NCBI RefSeq assembly: GCF_900220965.1
Contig: NZ_OBQC01000011.1
Span: 1-64,000 of the forward strand
Source: Ureibacillus acetophenoni
GTDB taxonomy: Bacteria; Bacillota; Bacilli; Bacillales_A; Planococcaceae
Direction: 5' to 3'
DNA length: 64,000 bases
Shown here: positions 1 through 8,913 of the stretch, one piece after another
How the letters are laid out: each line of letters begins with the position of its first letter
Position numbering within the stretch: position 1 is the stretch's first letter
Position numbers and translations under genes: made by a program
Notes under the pieces: model-generated
Databases searched by the model: none
The model's input: only the letters and a program-made list of their open reading frames with translations
Told to the model about the DNA's origin: nothing

Positions 1-92
1 GATCCCTCAAAGACGATGAGGTAGATAGGTTCGAGGTGGAAGTGTGGTGACACATGGAGCTGACGAATACTAATCGATCGAGGACTTAACCA
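1..92 (+). rRNA. 23S ribosomal RNA, 3' end (partial)
   Basis: The window opens inside the last part of a 23S rRNA. The sequence through GAGGACTTAACC near position 91 is the usual Bacillales 23S 3' end. The exact mature end is approximate. It is followed by a short spacer and 5S rRNA, as in a normal 16S-23S-5S operon on the plus strand. Confidence 0.93.
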
Positions 93-164
93 AAACAAAC
101 TTGAACGCTTTCAATGTCTTTATCCAGTTTTGAAGGAATGAACTTCTTTCAATACATAAAATAG

Positions 165-280
165 TCTAGTGATGATGGCAAAGAGGTCACACCCGTTCCC
201 ATACCGAACACGGAAGTTAAGCTCTTTAGCGCCAATGGTAGTTGGGGGCTTCCCCCTGTGAGAGTAGGACGTTGCTAGGC
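165..280 (+). rRNA. rrf: 5S ribosomal RNA
   Basis: A 116-nt segment closely matches Bacillus 5S rRNA, including the conserved blocks CACACCCGTTCCCAT, CCGAACACGGAAGTTAAG and GAGAGTAGGACG. The 5' and 3' ends can pair to form helix I. It lies about 70 bp after the 23S end and directly before a terminator. Confidence 0.95.
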
Positions 281-282
281 TC

Positions 283-322
283 AAAAAGTCGTTACTGATT
301 TATCAGTAGTGGCTTTTTTTAT
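283..322 (+). terminator. rRNA operon terminator
   Basis: A hairpin with arms GTCGTTACTG and CAGTAGTGGC is followed by a run of seven T. It lies immediately after 5S rRNA. Confidence 0.8.
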
Positions 323-616
323 ACATTAAAATTCCCAATTATTGATATAAACAATTGTTATTCACTTTGAAAACAAAATATCGATTGAATTGAAATAGAC
401 TTATAAATATTGAAAATTATACAACAGGTATACGAAGATAAAATATTAAGTTTAATTGCTATAGTAGTATAAGGGTGAGTAAAATTAATCATAATAATTA
501 GGGTCAATCATCAATTATATAAATTAGAGAAAAGTTTTAAAAAGTACTTGATTATTTTCCAATTGTGGATATAATTATAAATGTACTTTAAATTAAACAT
601 ATATATATTTAATCGT
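323..616. other. AT-rich spacer between rRNA operon and tRNA cluster
   Basis: This stretch of about 290 bp has no convincing open frame. The only signal seen is a promoter-like pair near 548-575, in front of the tRNAs. Confidence 0.6.
548..575 (+). promoter_or_regulatory. Candidate sigma-A promoter of the tRNA cluster
   Basis: TTGATT (548-553) and a perfect TATAAT (570-575) are separated by 16 bp, about 40 bp upstream of tRNA-Asn. The tRNA cluster could therefore be transcribed separately from the rRNA operon, whose terminator lies upstream. Confidence 0.5.
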
Positions 617-691
617 TCCGAAGTAGCTCAGTGGTAGAGCAACCGGCTGTTAACCGGTTGGTCGTAGGTTCGAATCCTACCTTCGGAGCCA
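617..691 (+). tRNA. tRNA-Asn (GTT)
   Basis: Full cloverleaf with acceptor stem TCCGAAG/CTTCGGA, anticodon loop CTGTTAA giving GTT, the T-arm GGTTCGAATCC and encoded CCA. Confidence 0.96.
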
Positions 692-817
692 TTTTTTTTT
701 GCAGTTTTTACGTAATTATTATGAAATAGTATTATTTCAAAAACAATTGCGAAAAGGGTTGCAATAAGTGTTTATTCATGATATTATTATTCTTGTCTTG
801 TTTAGGACATGCCTAAT

Positions 818-892
818 GGCCCGTTGGTCAAGTGGTTAAGACACCGCCCTTTCACGGCGGTAACACGGGTTCGAATCCCGTACGGGTCACCA
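818..892 (+). tRNA. tRNA-Glu (TTC)
   Basis: The acceptor stem starts GGCCCGT, the anticodon loop CTTTCAC gives TTC, the T-arm is GGGTTCGAATCCC, and CCA is encoded. Confidence 0.95.
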
Positions 893-920
893 TTTAAATA
901 ACAATTGACATTTACTATAT

Positions 921-996
921 GGAGGATTAGCTCAGCTGGGAGAGCACCTGCCTTACAAGCAGGGGGTCGGCGGTTCGAGCCCGTCATCCTCCACCA
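921..996 (+). tRNA. tRNA-Val (TAC)
   Basis: Acceptor stem GGAGGAT/ATCCTCC, D-arm AGCTCAGCTGGGAGAGC, anticodon loop CTTACAA giving TAC, and encoded CCA. Confidence 0.96.
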
Positions 997-1007
997 TAAG
1001 TGTCTAT

Positions 1008-1091
1008 GGAGAGGTAGCGAAGTGGCTAAACGCGGCGGACTGTAAATCCGCTCCTTCGGGTTCGGCGGTTCGAATCCGTCCCTCTCCACCA
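1008..1091 (+). tRNA. tRNA-Tyr (GTA)
   Basis: An 84-nt class II tRNA with acceptor stem GGAGAGG/CCTCTCC, anticodon loop CTGTAAA giving GTA, a long variable arm built on CTCCTTCGGG, and encoded CCA. Confidence 0.95.
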
Positions 1092-1101
1092 TTTTAAACG
1101 T

Positions 1102-1173
1102 TGGGGTATAGCCAAGCGGTAAGGCAGCGGATTTTGATTCCGTCATGCCCAGGTTCGAATCCTGGTACCCCAG
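1102..1173 (+). tRNA. tRNA-Gln (TTG)
   Basis: Acceptor stem TGGGGTA/TACCCCA, anticodon loop TTTTGAT giving TTG, and T-arm GGTTCGAATCC. Unlike the four upstream tRNAs, CCA is not encoded: GCTT follows the acceptor stem. Confidence 0.94.
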
Positions 1174-1187
1174 CTTTTATTTAATAA

Positions 1188-1226
1188 AAATGATCATCCT
1201 TTACTCATCGAGTGAGGGATTTTTTT
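1188..1226 (+). terminator. Terminator of the tRNA cluster
   Basis: A hairpin built from ATCCTTTACTC and AGTGAGGGAT is followed by seven T, just after tRNA-Gln. Confidence 0.75.
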
Positions 1227-1264
1227 ATGTCTAATTTAAAGTGAGAAGAAATTAATTACAAGCA

Positions 1265-1745
1265 TAATGTGAAATTCTGAAGGAATGTCCTTCATAAGGG
1301 TGTGAAGGACATTTGGAAATGAAAATCTGGAGGAAATGTCTTTCATAAGGGTGATGAAGGACATTTGGAAATGAAAATCTGGAGGAAATGTCTTTCATAA
1401 GGGTGATGAAGGACATTTGGATATGAAAATCTGGAGGAAATGTCTTTCATAAAGGTGATAAAGACCACTTTAGTGTGAACCCCCGAAAGAAAAGGTTCTG
1501 ATAAAGTCGATGAAGACTGCTTTAGAGCGAAACCCTAGAAGAAAAGGTCCTGATAAAGTCGATGAAGGTCATTTTAGTGTGAACCCCCGAAAGAAAAGGT
1601 TCTGATAAAGTCGATGAAGAACACTTTAGCGTGAAACTCCAGAAGAAAAGGTCCTGATATAGTCGATGAAGACCACGACATAACGAAACCCCAAAGTAAA
1701 AGGTCCTGATAAAGTCTCAATCCACTTTAGCGCAAACTCCTAGAA
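1265..1745. repeat. Degenerate 52-bp tandem repeat block (about 9 copies)
   Basis: Successive units are 52 bp apart. ATTTGG recurs at 1311, 1363 and 1415, and the block ATAAAGTCGATGAAG or a variant recurs at 1501, 1553, 1605, 1657 and 1709. The first units (to about 1450) and the later ones differ in sequence but keep the same period and align to each other. Early units contain a self-complementary pair, GAAGGACATTT with AAATGTCTTTC. No open frame runs through the block. The region from 1746 to 1940 contains nothing further that is clear except the arginase ribosome binding site. Confidence 0.85.
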
Positions 1746-1940
1746 GAACTGATCTTTTTAATCCGTGATAAGGCCTCTAATAAAATGAATAATATATAGA
1801 ATTACATAATACCTGATATAATGTTTTGTGTTTTAGAGTCCTACATAATTTAACACCTAAAATTGTATAAAAATACAGAAAATTGTTAGGTTGAGCCACC
1901 TATAATTACCAATTAAAATATTGGTAAGGGGGAATAAATT

Positions 1941-2846
1941 ATGCAGAATAAAAACATATCAATTATTGGAGTTCCATCAGATTATGGGCAAAGAAGACGT
2001 GGTGTCGATATGGGACCAAGCGCTATTCGTTATGCAGGTGTAGTAGAACGTCTTGAAGCATTGGGATATGAAGTAGTAGATGAAGGGGATATTCAAGTTA
2101 AAAAAGGTAATTTAATTGTTGAACAAAACAATAAATTGTTAAATATAGATGACATCATTAAAATTAGTACGGAATTAGGAGATCGTGTTGAAAATGTATT
2201 AAATGCAGGTCGTTTTCCACTTGTTTTAGGGGGCGATCATAGTATTGCGATTGGTACATTATCGGGTCTAGCAAAGCATTATAAAAACTTAGGTGTTATT
2301 TGGTATGATGCTCATGCTGATTTGAATTCACCAGAAACTACACCTTCAGGCAATATTCATGGTATGCCTTTAGCTGTATGTCTAGGAATTGGTGATGATC
2401 GATTAACTCAAATACGTGATTTTACTCCAAAAATTAAACCTGAAAATATTATTATCATTGGTGCTAGGTCTGTTGATCCTGGCGAAAAAGAGCTTATTAA
2501 AAAACTAGGCATTAAAGTATATTCAATGCACGAGATTGATCGATTAGGGATGACTAAGGTTATGGAAGAGGCAATTTCCTATTTAATTCAAAAACAAGTA
2601 GATGGAGTACATTTATCCCTAGATTTAGACGCTTTAGACCCTCTATATACACCGGGAGTAGGCACACCTGTACCAGGAGGAATAACATATAGAGAAAGTC
2701 ATTTAGCTATGGAAATGCTAGAAGAAGCAAATATTATTACATCAGCAGAATTTGTTGAAGTAAATCCTATTCTAGATGAGAGAAATAAAACCGCAGATAC
2801 AGCTGTTGCTCTAATGGGATCATTATTTGGTGAAAAATTAGTTTAA
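1941..2846 (+). CDS. rocF: Arginase
   Basis: A 301-residue ureohydrolase that hydrolyses L-arginine to ornithine and urea in the cytoplasm. The binuclear manganese ligands are visible: H100 in GGDHS, D123, H125 and D127 in DAHAD, and D228/D230 in SLDLD. The substrate-loop motif SGNIHGMP and the late motif EVNP are also present. Length is normal for Bacillus arginase. The start follows the AAGGGGG ribosome binding site at ideal spacing. It is a single gene upstream of sigW, the usual Bacillales position. No terminator is obvious after it. Confidence 0.95.
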   Translation: MQNKNISIIGVPSDYGQRRRGVDMGPSAIRYAGVVERLEALGYEVVDEGDIQVKKGNLIVEQNNKLLNIDDIIKISTELGDRVENVLNAGRFPLVLGGDHSIAIGTLSGLAKHYKNLGVIWYDAHADLNSPETTPSGNIHGMPLAVCLGIGDDRLTQIRDFTPKIKPENIIIIGARSVDPGEKELIKKLGIKVYSMHEIDRLGMTKVMEEAISYLIQKQVDGVHLSLDLDALDPLYTPGVGTPVPGGITYRESHLAMEMLEEANIITSAEFVEVNPILDERNKTADTAVALMGSLFGEKLV

Positions 2847-3018
2847 CTTTCTAAAGATCGTTCAAGTATGATGGTACAAGAAAGAACATAAATTTTAGCA
2901 TCAGAATTTTAACAATGGTCTAATAGAAAATAGTTTTTATGAATTAAAATATAATGGAAAAAAAAACTAGTTTATACTTTTTAAGGTTTGAAGAAATTCT
3001 GTTATAATTTAATTAAAA

Positions 3019-3044
3019 TGAAACTTTTTTTAAAGTTATTCGTA
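3019..3044 (+). promoter_or_regulatory. Sigma-W autoregulatory promoter
   Basis: TGAAAC (3019-3024), 16 bp of T-rich spacer, then CGTA (3041-3044). This matches the consensus of sigma-W-type ECF promoters and lies 39 bp before the sigW start codon, so autoregulation is inferred. Confidence 0.8.
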
Positions 3045-3082
3045 AATATTATGGAACCGAAAAGGGTGGAGAAGAAAACAAG

Positions 3083-3646
3083 ATGGATGCGCTAGTGAAC
3101 AAAAGAATAAAGCAAGTGCTTAAAGGTGATCAAAACGCATTTTCTGATATTGTGAGCCTCTACCAGCATAAGTTATATCAAATATGTTATCGAATGTTAG
3201 GTAACAATCATGAAGCAGAAGACATAGCGCAAGAAGCTTTTGTTCGAGCGTATATCAACCTTCATACCTTCGACCAGAAACGAAAGTTTTCAACTTGGTT
3301 GTACAGGATTGCTACTAATTTGTGTATTGATAGGATAAGAAAGAAAAAACCTGACTATTATTTAGATGCAGAAGTTGCTGGTACAGATGGTCTTGATATG
3401 TATTCCCAATTATCTTCAGACAATCAGCTACCAGCTGATGCAGTTGAACAAATGGAGCTTCAAGATCGTATTCAATATGAAATAAGTAGATTACCTGACA
3501 AATATCGTTCAGTTATTGTATTGAAATATATTGAAGAGCTATCACTACAAGAAATAAGTGAAATATTAGATATGCCCCTTGGAACGGTAAAGACTAGAAT
3601 ACACAGAGGGCGAGAGGCTTTAAGAAAGCAATTAAACAATCTGTAG
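3083..3646 (+). CDS. sigW: RNA polymerase ECF sigma factor SigW
   Basis: 187 residues with the two ECF sigma domains: region 2 (about 20-90, with EAEDIAQEAFVRAY and FSTWLYRIATN) and region 4 (about 125-185, with LSLQEISEILDMPLGTVKTR). It directs polymerase to envelope-stress genes. The promoter directly upstream fits the sigma-W consensus, and the next gene encodes an anti-sigma factor 12 bp away, so the two form one autoregulated operon. The neighbourhood is that of Bacillus subtilis sigW. Confidence 0.95.
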   Translation: MDALVNKRIKQVLKGDQNAFSDIVSLYQHKLYQICYRMLGNNHEAEDIAQEAFVRAYINLHTFDQKRKFSTWLYRIATNLCIDRIRKKKPDYYLDAEVAGTDGLDMYSQLSSDNQLPADAVEQMELQDRIQYEISRLPDKYRSVIVLKYIEELSLQEISEILDMPLGTVKTRIHRGREALRKQLNNL

Positions 3647-3658
3647 GAGGTTATATGC

Positions 3659-4267
3659 ATGAGTACGTGTCCTGAGCATATTGTTGACTATATGCACGAG
3701 TACTTAGATGGTGATATAAGCAGAGACCATGAACAACAACTGAAAAAACATTTACAAAACTGCTCACCTTGTAGGCAGCACATGCACGAATTGAGTGACA
3801 CAATAGCTTTTGTAAAAAGTGCAGCACACATAACAGCACCTCCTCATTTTGAAAGCGAGGTTATGAAACGTCTTCCAAAAGGTAAAAGTCGAATAGGTAT
3901 TCAAAATTGGTTTAGACGTCATCCAATCTTAGTTGCTGCCTGCGTGTTCCTCCTATTTATGAGTGCATCGTTAGTTGGAAGTTATCAAAATAATGATTTC
4001 TCTGTTACGAAACAACCAAATTTAATTGTCGATGGTCAAACAGTCATAGTCCCAGAAGGTGAAATCGTTAAGGGAGATATCGTTGTTCGAAATGGTGACT
4101 TAATTGTTGAGGGAGAGGTAGATGGAAATGTAACGGTTATTAATGGTCAATACATGGCTTCTACCGCTGTTGTAACTGGTGAAATTGAAGAAATCGATGA
4201 AGTATTTGAATGGCTTTGGTACGAGTTAAAAACAATGGGAAATAATGTTGTTGAACTTTTTCAATAA
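3659..4267 (+). CDS. rsiW: Anti-sigma-W factor RsiW
   Basis: 202 residues. The N-terminus (1-45) is a zinc-binding anti-sigma domain with the HxxxCxxC pattern (residues 30-37), which would bind SigW in the cytoplasm. One membrane helix follows at about 90-110 (HPILVAACVFLLFMSASLVG). The outer part is about 90 residues, rich in short beta-like repeats (VRNGDLIVEGEVDGNVTV). In this family, regulated proteolysis of the outer part and the membrane segment releases the sigma factor. The start at 3659 follows AGGAGG by 8 nt; an ATG 4 nt earlier is out of frame. Confidence 0.92.
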   Translation: MSTCPEHIVDYMHEYLDGDISRDHEQQLKKHLQNCSPCRQHMHELSDTIAFVKSAAHITAPPHFESEVMKRLPKGKSRIGIQNWFRRHPILVAACVFLLFMSASLVGSYQNNDFSVTKQPNLIVDGQTVIVPEGEIVKGDIVVRNGDLIVEGEVDGNVTVINGQYMASTAVVTGEIEEIDEVFEWLWYELKTMGNNVVELFQ

Positions 4268-4308
4268 ATTAATATATGTAATAAAAATTTCATAAACTTT
4301 AATAACTA

Positions 4309-4336
4309 AAGTCTGCTCGTATGAGTAGGCTTTTTT
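4309..4336 (+). terminator. Terminator after sigW-rsiW
   Basis: A hairpin with arms AGTCTGCTC and GAGTAGGCT and a tail of six T. The following region up to 4654 has no open frame; it contains only the ECF-like promoter described next. Confidence 0.75.
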
Positions 4337-4563
4337 ATTGGAATGACTAAGGTATATAAATTGACCCGATTCGCAAAATAATATGCAACTAATATAGCTT
4401 TTTTGGTAGGCATTTTGACTGTAAAAAAAGGTGTATATAGAAGAAATATGATATACTGTTTTTAACATTTAAGAATTTTATTTCTCTTAAATTATTCGTT
4501 TAAATACTTCCTTTGAAGATGTTTTCAAATTAAAGAACACCTGACATTACCTTAAGTGAACAA

Positions 4564-4590
4564 TGTGAACTTTTAATGTTTTGATGCGTC
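4564..4590 (+). promoter_or_regulatory. Candidate ECF-type promoter upstream of cdaA
   Basis: TGTGAAC (4564-4570), a 16-bp spacer and CGTC (4587-4590) resemble sigma-M/X-class promoters (AAC motif, then CGTC). It lies 65 bp before cdaA. The -35 is imperfect, so this is a suggestion only. Confidence 0.4.
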
Positions 4591-4654
4591 AAATAAATAG
4601 GTTTTAAATAAGATGATTGTTTAGGGTATTAGCTAGAAAAGTGGGGGATGCCAC

Positions 4655-5491
4655 ATGCAGATTATTCAGCAATTTACAGACTTTACACCTGTAAATGTTA
4701 TTGTTAGCTTTTTAGACGTACTACTTGTCTGGTACGTTGTATATAAATTATTAACCCTCATTAAAGGTACGAAGGCTGTTCAATTATTGAAAGGTCTATT
4801 TGTTATTATCTTTTCAAGAATTGCAACAGAAATATTAGGTCTTGATACTTTAGGATGGATGTTGCAACAAGTTATTGACTTCGGATTTATAGCGATAATT
4901 ATTATTTTCACACCTGAAATTCGAAGAGCTTTAGAACAACTTGGGAGAGGAAAGATCTTTCAGCGATCAACAAGTCAAATTGGCGATGAACAAACTCGAT
5001 TAATTGAGGCGATTAAAAAAGCCGTTAGTTACATGGCAAAACGCCGAATTGGAGCACTTATCTCCATTGAAAATGAAACAGGACTTACCGAATATATTGA
5101 AACAGGCATAAAAATGAATGCCGATATAAGCTCGGAATTACTCATAAATATATTTATCCCAAATACACCATTACATGATGGAGCTGTTGTCCTAAAAAAG
5201 ACTAAAATTGAAGCAGCTGCCTGTTATTTACCACTATCAGAAAGCACATTTATTTCTAAAGAGTTAGGTACACGTCACCGTGCAGCTCTTGGTTTAAGTG
5301 AAGTAACCGATGCCATTACCATTATTGTTTCCGAGGAAACAGGAGCGATTAGTTTGGCTAAGAACGGAAATTTAAATAGAAATTTAACAATTGATGAATT
5401 TGAAACGAACCTGAGAAAAATGTGGTTTGGTCCAGAGCAAGATTCGGATCTATCCTCTAAGTGGACTTGGAGGGGGAAAAAGAATGGATAA
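4655..5491 (+). CDS. cdaA: Diadenylate cyclase CdaA (membrane c-di-AMP synthase)
   Basis: 278 residues. Three N-terminal membrane helices (about 12-35, 42-60, 73-88) are followed by a DAC/DisA_N catalytic domain. The two signature motifs of c-di-AMP synthases are intact: DGA (175-177) and RHR (207-209). The enzyme condenses two ATP into cyclic di-AMP, which in Firmicutes controls potassium and osmolyte transport. It is followed by cdaR (overlapping by 8 nt) and glmM, the conserved three-gene module in which CdaR and GlmM modulate the cyclase. The start follows a GGGGG-type ribosome binding site. Confidence 0.95.
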   Translation: MQIIQQFTDFTPVNVIVSFLDVLLVWYVVYKLLTLIKGTKAVQLLKGLFVIIFSRIATEILGLDTLGWMLQQVIDFGFIAIIIIFTPEIRRALEQLGRGKIFQRSTSQIGDEQTRLIEAIKKAVSYMAKRRIGALISIENETGLTEYIETGIKMNADISSELLINIFIPNTPLHDGAVVLKKTKIEAAACYLPLSESTFISKELGTRHRAALGLSEVTDAITIIVSEETGAISLAKNGNLNRNLTIDEFETNLRKMWFGPEQDSDLSSKWTWRGKKNG

Positions 5492-6545
5492 ACTATTTGA
5501 TAGTCCTTGGATATTACGAATTACCGCATTGGTACTTGCGATCTTAATGTTCTTTTATGTTAAATCATTGCTAAATGAAGGGATTACATCGACTTCAAAC
5601 AATCATGTAGATGTTTTAACAGATGTTCCTCTTGAAGCGTATTATGATTCAGATAATTTAATTGTTTCAGGTTTGCCTGATACAGTAGATGTAACGATAG
5701 AAGGACCAATGCCAATCGTACTAAATACAAAGCTGAAAAAGGATTTTAAACTATTTGTTGACTTAAATACATTGTTAATTGGGGAACATGAAGTTAAAAT
5801 ACAGACGGAAGCCTTCTCGGACAAATTATCTGTAAAAGTTAACCCAGAGACTGTAAAAATTTCAATTGAAGAAAAAGTAACAGCTGAACTACCTATAGAA
5901 CCCGAAATGAACTATAACCTTATTAATGAGGCATATGTTCTTGAAAGTATGGTTGCTGAACCAAGCACAGTATTTGTCACTGGTGCAAAAAGTGTTATTG
6001 CTAGTATAAATTACGTAAAAGCAACTGTGACAGGTAATCCTGGCATCGACCGTTCGTTTGAGCAAGATGCTGAAGTTAAAGTCTTGGATAATAAGTTAAA
6101 TAAATTAGACGTTGCCATTGAACCAGCAAAAGTTAAGGTGAAAGTAGAGTTAGCGGAGTATAGTCGTGAAATTCCGATTCGAATTCAGCAAGTAGGTACA
6201 CCGAAGGAAAATGTAACAATTAACCGACTATCAACGCCGACCTCATTTGTCCAAGTATTCGGTCCTAAATCCATTATTGACGGATTGACTGAACTAATCG
6301 TAGAATTTGACGTGACAGAAATTGAAAGCACGGGTCAATATGAAGCGAGCCTATCAGTACCAAATGGTGCAACTAAGCTTTCTACGAGTAGCATCATTGT
6401 ACAAGCAGATGTTACTAAAGAGGAAAGTACTACCTTGGATGATGAAGAATCTTCTAACGAAACAACAAATGAAGAACAAACATCAGAAACTGTAGAAAGT
6501 AATACAATTAATAATTCTGAAAGCAACAATTCCAATGGACAGTGA
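5484..6545 (+). CDS. cdaR: CdaA regulator CdaR (YbbR-domain protein)
   Basis: 353 residues. One N-terminal membrane anchor (about 9-28) is followed by extracytoplasmic YbbR repeats, roughly three of them up to residue 310, then a low-complexity Ser/Asn/Glu/Thr-rich tail. It is shorter than the B. subtilis protein, which has about 480 residues and more repeats. The start at 5484 is chosen because GGAGGGGG precedes it; the frame is open further upstream inside cdaA. The partner cyclase overlaps it and glmM follows 101 bp later. Confidence 0.9.
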   Translation: MDKLFDSPWILRITALVLAILMFFYVKSLLNEGITSTSNNHVDVLTDVPLEAYYDSDNLIVSGLPDTVDVTIEGPMPIVLNTKLKKDFKLFVDLNTLLIGEHEVKIQTEAFSDKLSVKVNPETVKISIEEKVTAELPIEPEMNYNLINEAYVLESMVAEPSTVFVTGAKSVIASINYVKATVTGNPGIDRSFEQDAEVKVLDNKLNKLDVAIEPAKVKVKVELAEYSREIPIRIQQVGTPKENVTINRLSTPTSFVQVFGPKSIIDGLTELIVEFDVTEIESTGQYEASLSVPNGATKLSTSSIIVQADVTKEESTTLDDEESSNETTNEEQTSETVESNTINNSESNNSNGQ

Positions 6546-6646
6546 CAATGACATTTTAAAAGCAATAATATATACAAAGATTATTGTAGAAGCGTTAAAT
6601 GCCTAGCATTAAAAGAATGACTAGCATTGAAGGAGAGAAGAATCAA

Positions 6647-7999
6647 ATGGGAAAATATTTCGGAACCGATGGAGTTCGTGGTATAGCTAATAGCGAGTTA
6701 ACACCTGAATTTGCATTTAAACTAGGACGTGTTGGCGGTTACGTATTAACAAAGCATGCAACAGGTCGTCCCAAAGTAATTATTGGACGTGATACAAGAA
6801 TTTCAGGACATATGTTAGAAGGAGCATTAGTAGCAGGTTTACTATCTATTGGGGTAGAGGTTATGCGACTAGGAATTATAAGTACACCAGGTGTAGCTTA
6901 TCTAACAAGAGTTATGAATGCAGATGCTGGAGTAATGATTTCAGCATCACACAATCCTGTAGCAGATAATGGTATAAAATTCTTTGGGCCAGATGGCTAT
7001 AAACTAACTGATGCACAAGAAGCAGAAATAGAAAGCTATCTTGACCTTGAAGAAGATACATTACCTCGACCAGTTGGGGCTGACTTAGGTACTGTTAGTG
7101 ATTATTTCGAAGGAAATCAAAAATACATTTCATACTTAAAGCAAACTGTTGATGAAGACTTTATGGGAATACATGTAGCTCTAGACTGTGCACATGGTGC
7201 AACTTCATCTTTAGCAACCCATCTATTTGCGGACTTAGAGGCGGATATTTCATCCATAGGTTCTTCTCCAAATGGATTAAACATAAATGATGGTGTTGGG
7301 TCTACACATCCTGAAAAACTAGCAGCATTTGTTGTTGAGCGTGGAGCACATGTAGGTCTAGCATTTGATGGTGATGGAGATCGATTGATTGCTGTTGATG
7401 AAAACGGAAAAATTGTAGATGGTGATCAAATTATGTTCATCATTGCAAAATACTTAAATCTTAAAAGTCGTTTAAAGAAAAATACCGTTGTATCTACGGT
7501 AATGAGTAATATGGGCTTCTATAAAGCACTTGAAGAAAATAATATGACAAGTGTAAAAACTGCAGTTGGTGACCGTTATGTCGTAGAAGAGATGCGCAAA
7601 AATGACTACAACTTAGGTGGCGAACAGTCTGGGCATATTATTCTTCTTGACTATAATACAACTGGTGATGGTTTACTTACAGCGATTCAGTTAGTAAATA
7701 TTATGAAAGTAACTGAAAAACGACTTTCTGAACTTGCATCTGAAATGACAATTTATCCTCAAAAATTAGTAAATGTTAGAGTAACAGATAAGCATGCTGT
7801 TACACAAAACGTGAAAGTAGCAGAGGTTATTTCACAAGTCGAAGGTGAAATGTCAGGTAATGGTCGAGTATTAGTTCGTCCTTCAGGTACAGAACCACTT
7901 GTACGCGTAATGGTAGAGGCTGCAACTGAAGAAGAATGTGAAAGCTATGTTAATCGAATTGCAAATATTGTTAAAGAAGAAATGGGCTTAGCAGAATAA
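6647..7999 (+). CDS. glmM: Phosphoglucosamine mutase
   Basis: 450 residues. It converts glucosamine-6-phosphate to glucosamine-1-phosphate for UDP-GlcNAc and cell wall synthesis. The phosphoserine loop is ISASHNP (catalytic S101), the metal-binding loop is DGDGDR (241-246), the sugar-binding motif is GGEQSGH, and the C-terminal phosphate-binding loop is [12 protein letters not shown]. The start was set at ATG 6647, after GAAGGAG; an upstream in-frame ATG at 6599 lacks a site. It is the third gene of the c-di-AMP module and ends at a strong terminator. Confidence 0.95.
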   Translation: MGKYFGTDGVRGIANSELTPEFAFKLGRVGGYVLTKHATGRPKVIIGRDTRISGHMLEGALVAGLLSIGVEVMRLGIISTPGVAYLTRVMNADAGVMISASHNPVADNGIKFFGPDGYKLTDAQEAEIESYLDLEEDTLPRPVGADLGTVSDYFEGNQKYISYLKQTVDEDFMGIHVALDCAHGATSSLATHLFADLEADISSIGSSPNGLNINDGVGSTHPEKLAAFVVERGAHVGLAFDGDGDRLIAVDENGKIVDGDQIMFIIAKYLNLKSRLKKNTVVSTVMSNMGFYKALEENNMTSVKTAVGDRYVVEEMRKNDYNLGGEQSGHIILLDYNTTGDGLLTAIQLVNIMKVTEKRLSELASEMTIYPQKLVNVRVTDKHAVTQNVKVAEVISQVEGEMSGNGRVLVRPSGTEPLVRVMVEAATEEECESYVNRIANIVKEEMGLAE

Positions 8000-8007
8000 A
8001 ATAAGAA

Positions 8008-8042
8008 CAAAAATCCAGTAGATAACTACTGGATTTTTCTTT
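8008..8042 (+). terminator. Terminator after glmM
   Basis: A hairpin with arms AAATCCAGTAG and CTACTGGATTT and a T-rich tail, 9 bp after the glmM stop. Confidence 0.85.
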
Positions 8043-8109
8043 TATATGCGTTTAATTGCAATTGAAATCGTCAATAGTAGAGATGTACGAAATGATTAGG
8101 AGTGATACT

Positions 8110-8634
8110 ATGGCAAAAATTGCAACGTTAATTACTGATTTATTTGAAGATAGTGAATTCACAAGCCCAAAAGAGGCATTAGAAACTGCTGGACATAAAG
8201 TAGTGACTATTGATAAACATGGGAACAAAGCGATTCGTGGAAAACAGGGAGAGGCAAGAGTAGAAATAGATTATGGTATTTCAGATGTAAATCCAGAAGA
8301 CTTTGATGCATTATTTATTCCAGGTGGATTTTCACCAGACTTACTACGAGATGATGACAGAGTCGTAGCCTTTGCAAAATCCTTTATGAGTGCTATGAAG
8401 CCAGTATTTGCAATTTGCCATGGACCTCAACTATTAATTACTGCAAGATCAATTGAAGGTCGTGATATAACTGGTTATAAGTCTATTAGAGTAGATTTAG
8501 AAAATGCAGGGGCAAAATTCCACGATCAAGAAGTGGTAGTTTGCGGAAAGCAACTTGTAACTAGTAGAACACCAGCAGACCTCCATGCTTTTAATCGTGA
8601 AATTGTAAATTTATTAGAAGAAAAAGGATTGTAA
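8110..8634 (+). CDS. DJ-1/PfpI family protein (type 1 glutamine amidotransferase-like)
   Basis: 174 residues with a single DJ-1/PfpI domain. The nucleophile-elbow motif AICHGPQ contains the conserved Cys, and the glutamate of the acid motif is seen in FIPGGFSP-flanking sequence. It resembles Bacillus general stress proteins of the YfkM/YraA type (about 170 residues), which are linked to protein deglycation or protease activity; the true substrate is not evident. The start at 8110 follows AGGAGTG; the frame is open further upstream without a site. It stands alone between two terminators. Confidence 0.85.
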   Translation: MAKIATLITDLFEDSEFTSPKEALETAGHKVVTIDKHGNKAIRGKQGEARVEIDYGISDVNPEDFDALFIPGGFSPDLLRDDDRVVAFAKSFMSAMKPVFAICHGPQLLITARSIEGRDITGYKSIRVDLENAGAKFHDQEVVVCGKQLVTSRTPADLHAFNREIVNLLEEKGL

Positions 8635-8719
8635 TAAGACACTTGTATTTGTAACATTAGCCCTCCAATGAATAAATTTTTTATTATATTGTAAGAAAAG
8701 AAATAGCATATTCCCCAAA

Positions 8720-8757
8720 GTTTCCACTAGAACGCCGAACCTAGTGGAAATTTTTTC
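8720..8757 (+). terminator. Terminator after the DJ-1 gene
   Basis: Perfect 10-bp arms TTTCCACTAG and CTAGTGGAAA are followed by six T. Confidence 0.88.
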
Positions 8758-8799
8758 AATAACATTATTTCGTTAGTATAGTACATACTACACAACTTA

Positions 8800-8828
8800 T
8801 TGACGGGAAGTTGCATATTCTGTATGAT
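8800..8828 (+). promoter_or_regulatory. Sigma-A promoter of glmS
   Basis: TTGACG (8800-8805) and TATGAT (8823-8828) with ideal 17-bp spacing. Transcription would start near 8835, about 80 nt before the ribozyme cleavage site. Confidence 0.7.
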
Positions 8829-8913
8829 GAAGTAGGTTTGAATTCCAAATGGAAGGAATTTCAAACACAGCGCATAGGAGGGACAATAGCGCGGTTAAAA
8901 GGAAGACAATTAT

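Noticed and set aside
802-1146. A 114-codon frame on the minus strand
   Set aside because: It is antisense to four tRNA genes; its peptide shows the usual tRNA-derived pattern and it has no ribosome binding site.
1265-1745. CRISPR array
   Set aside because: Units are contiguous 52-bp degenerate repeats without constant-repeat/variable-spacer structure and no cas genes are near.
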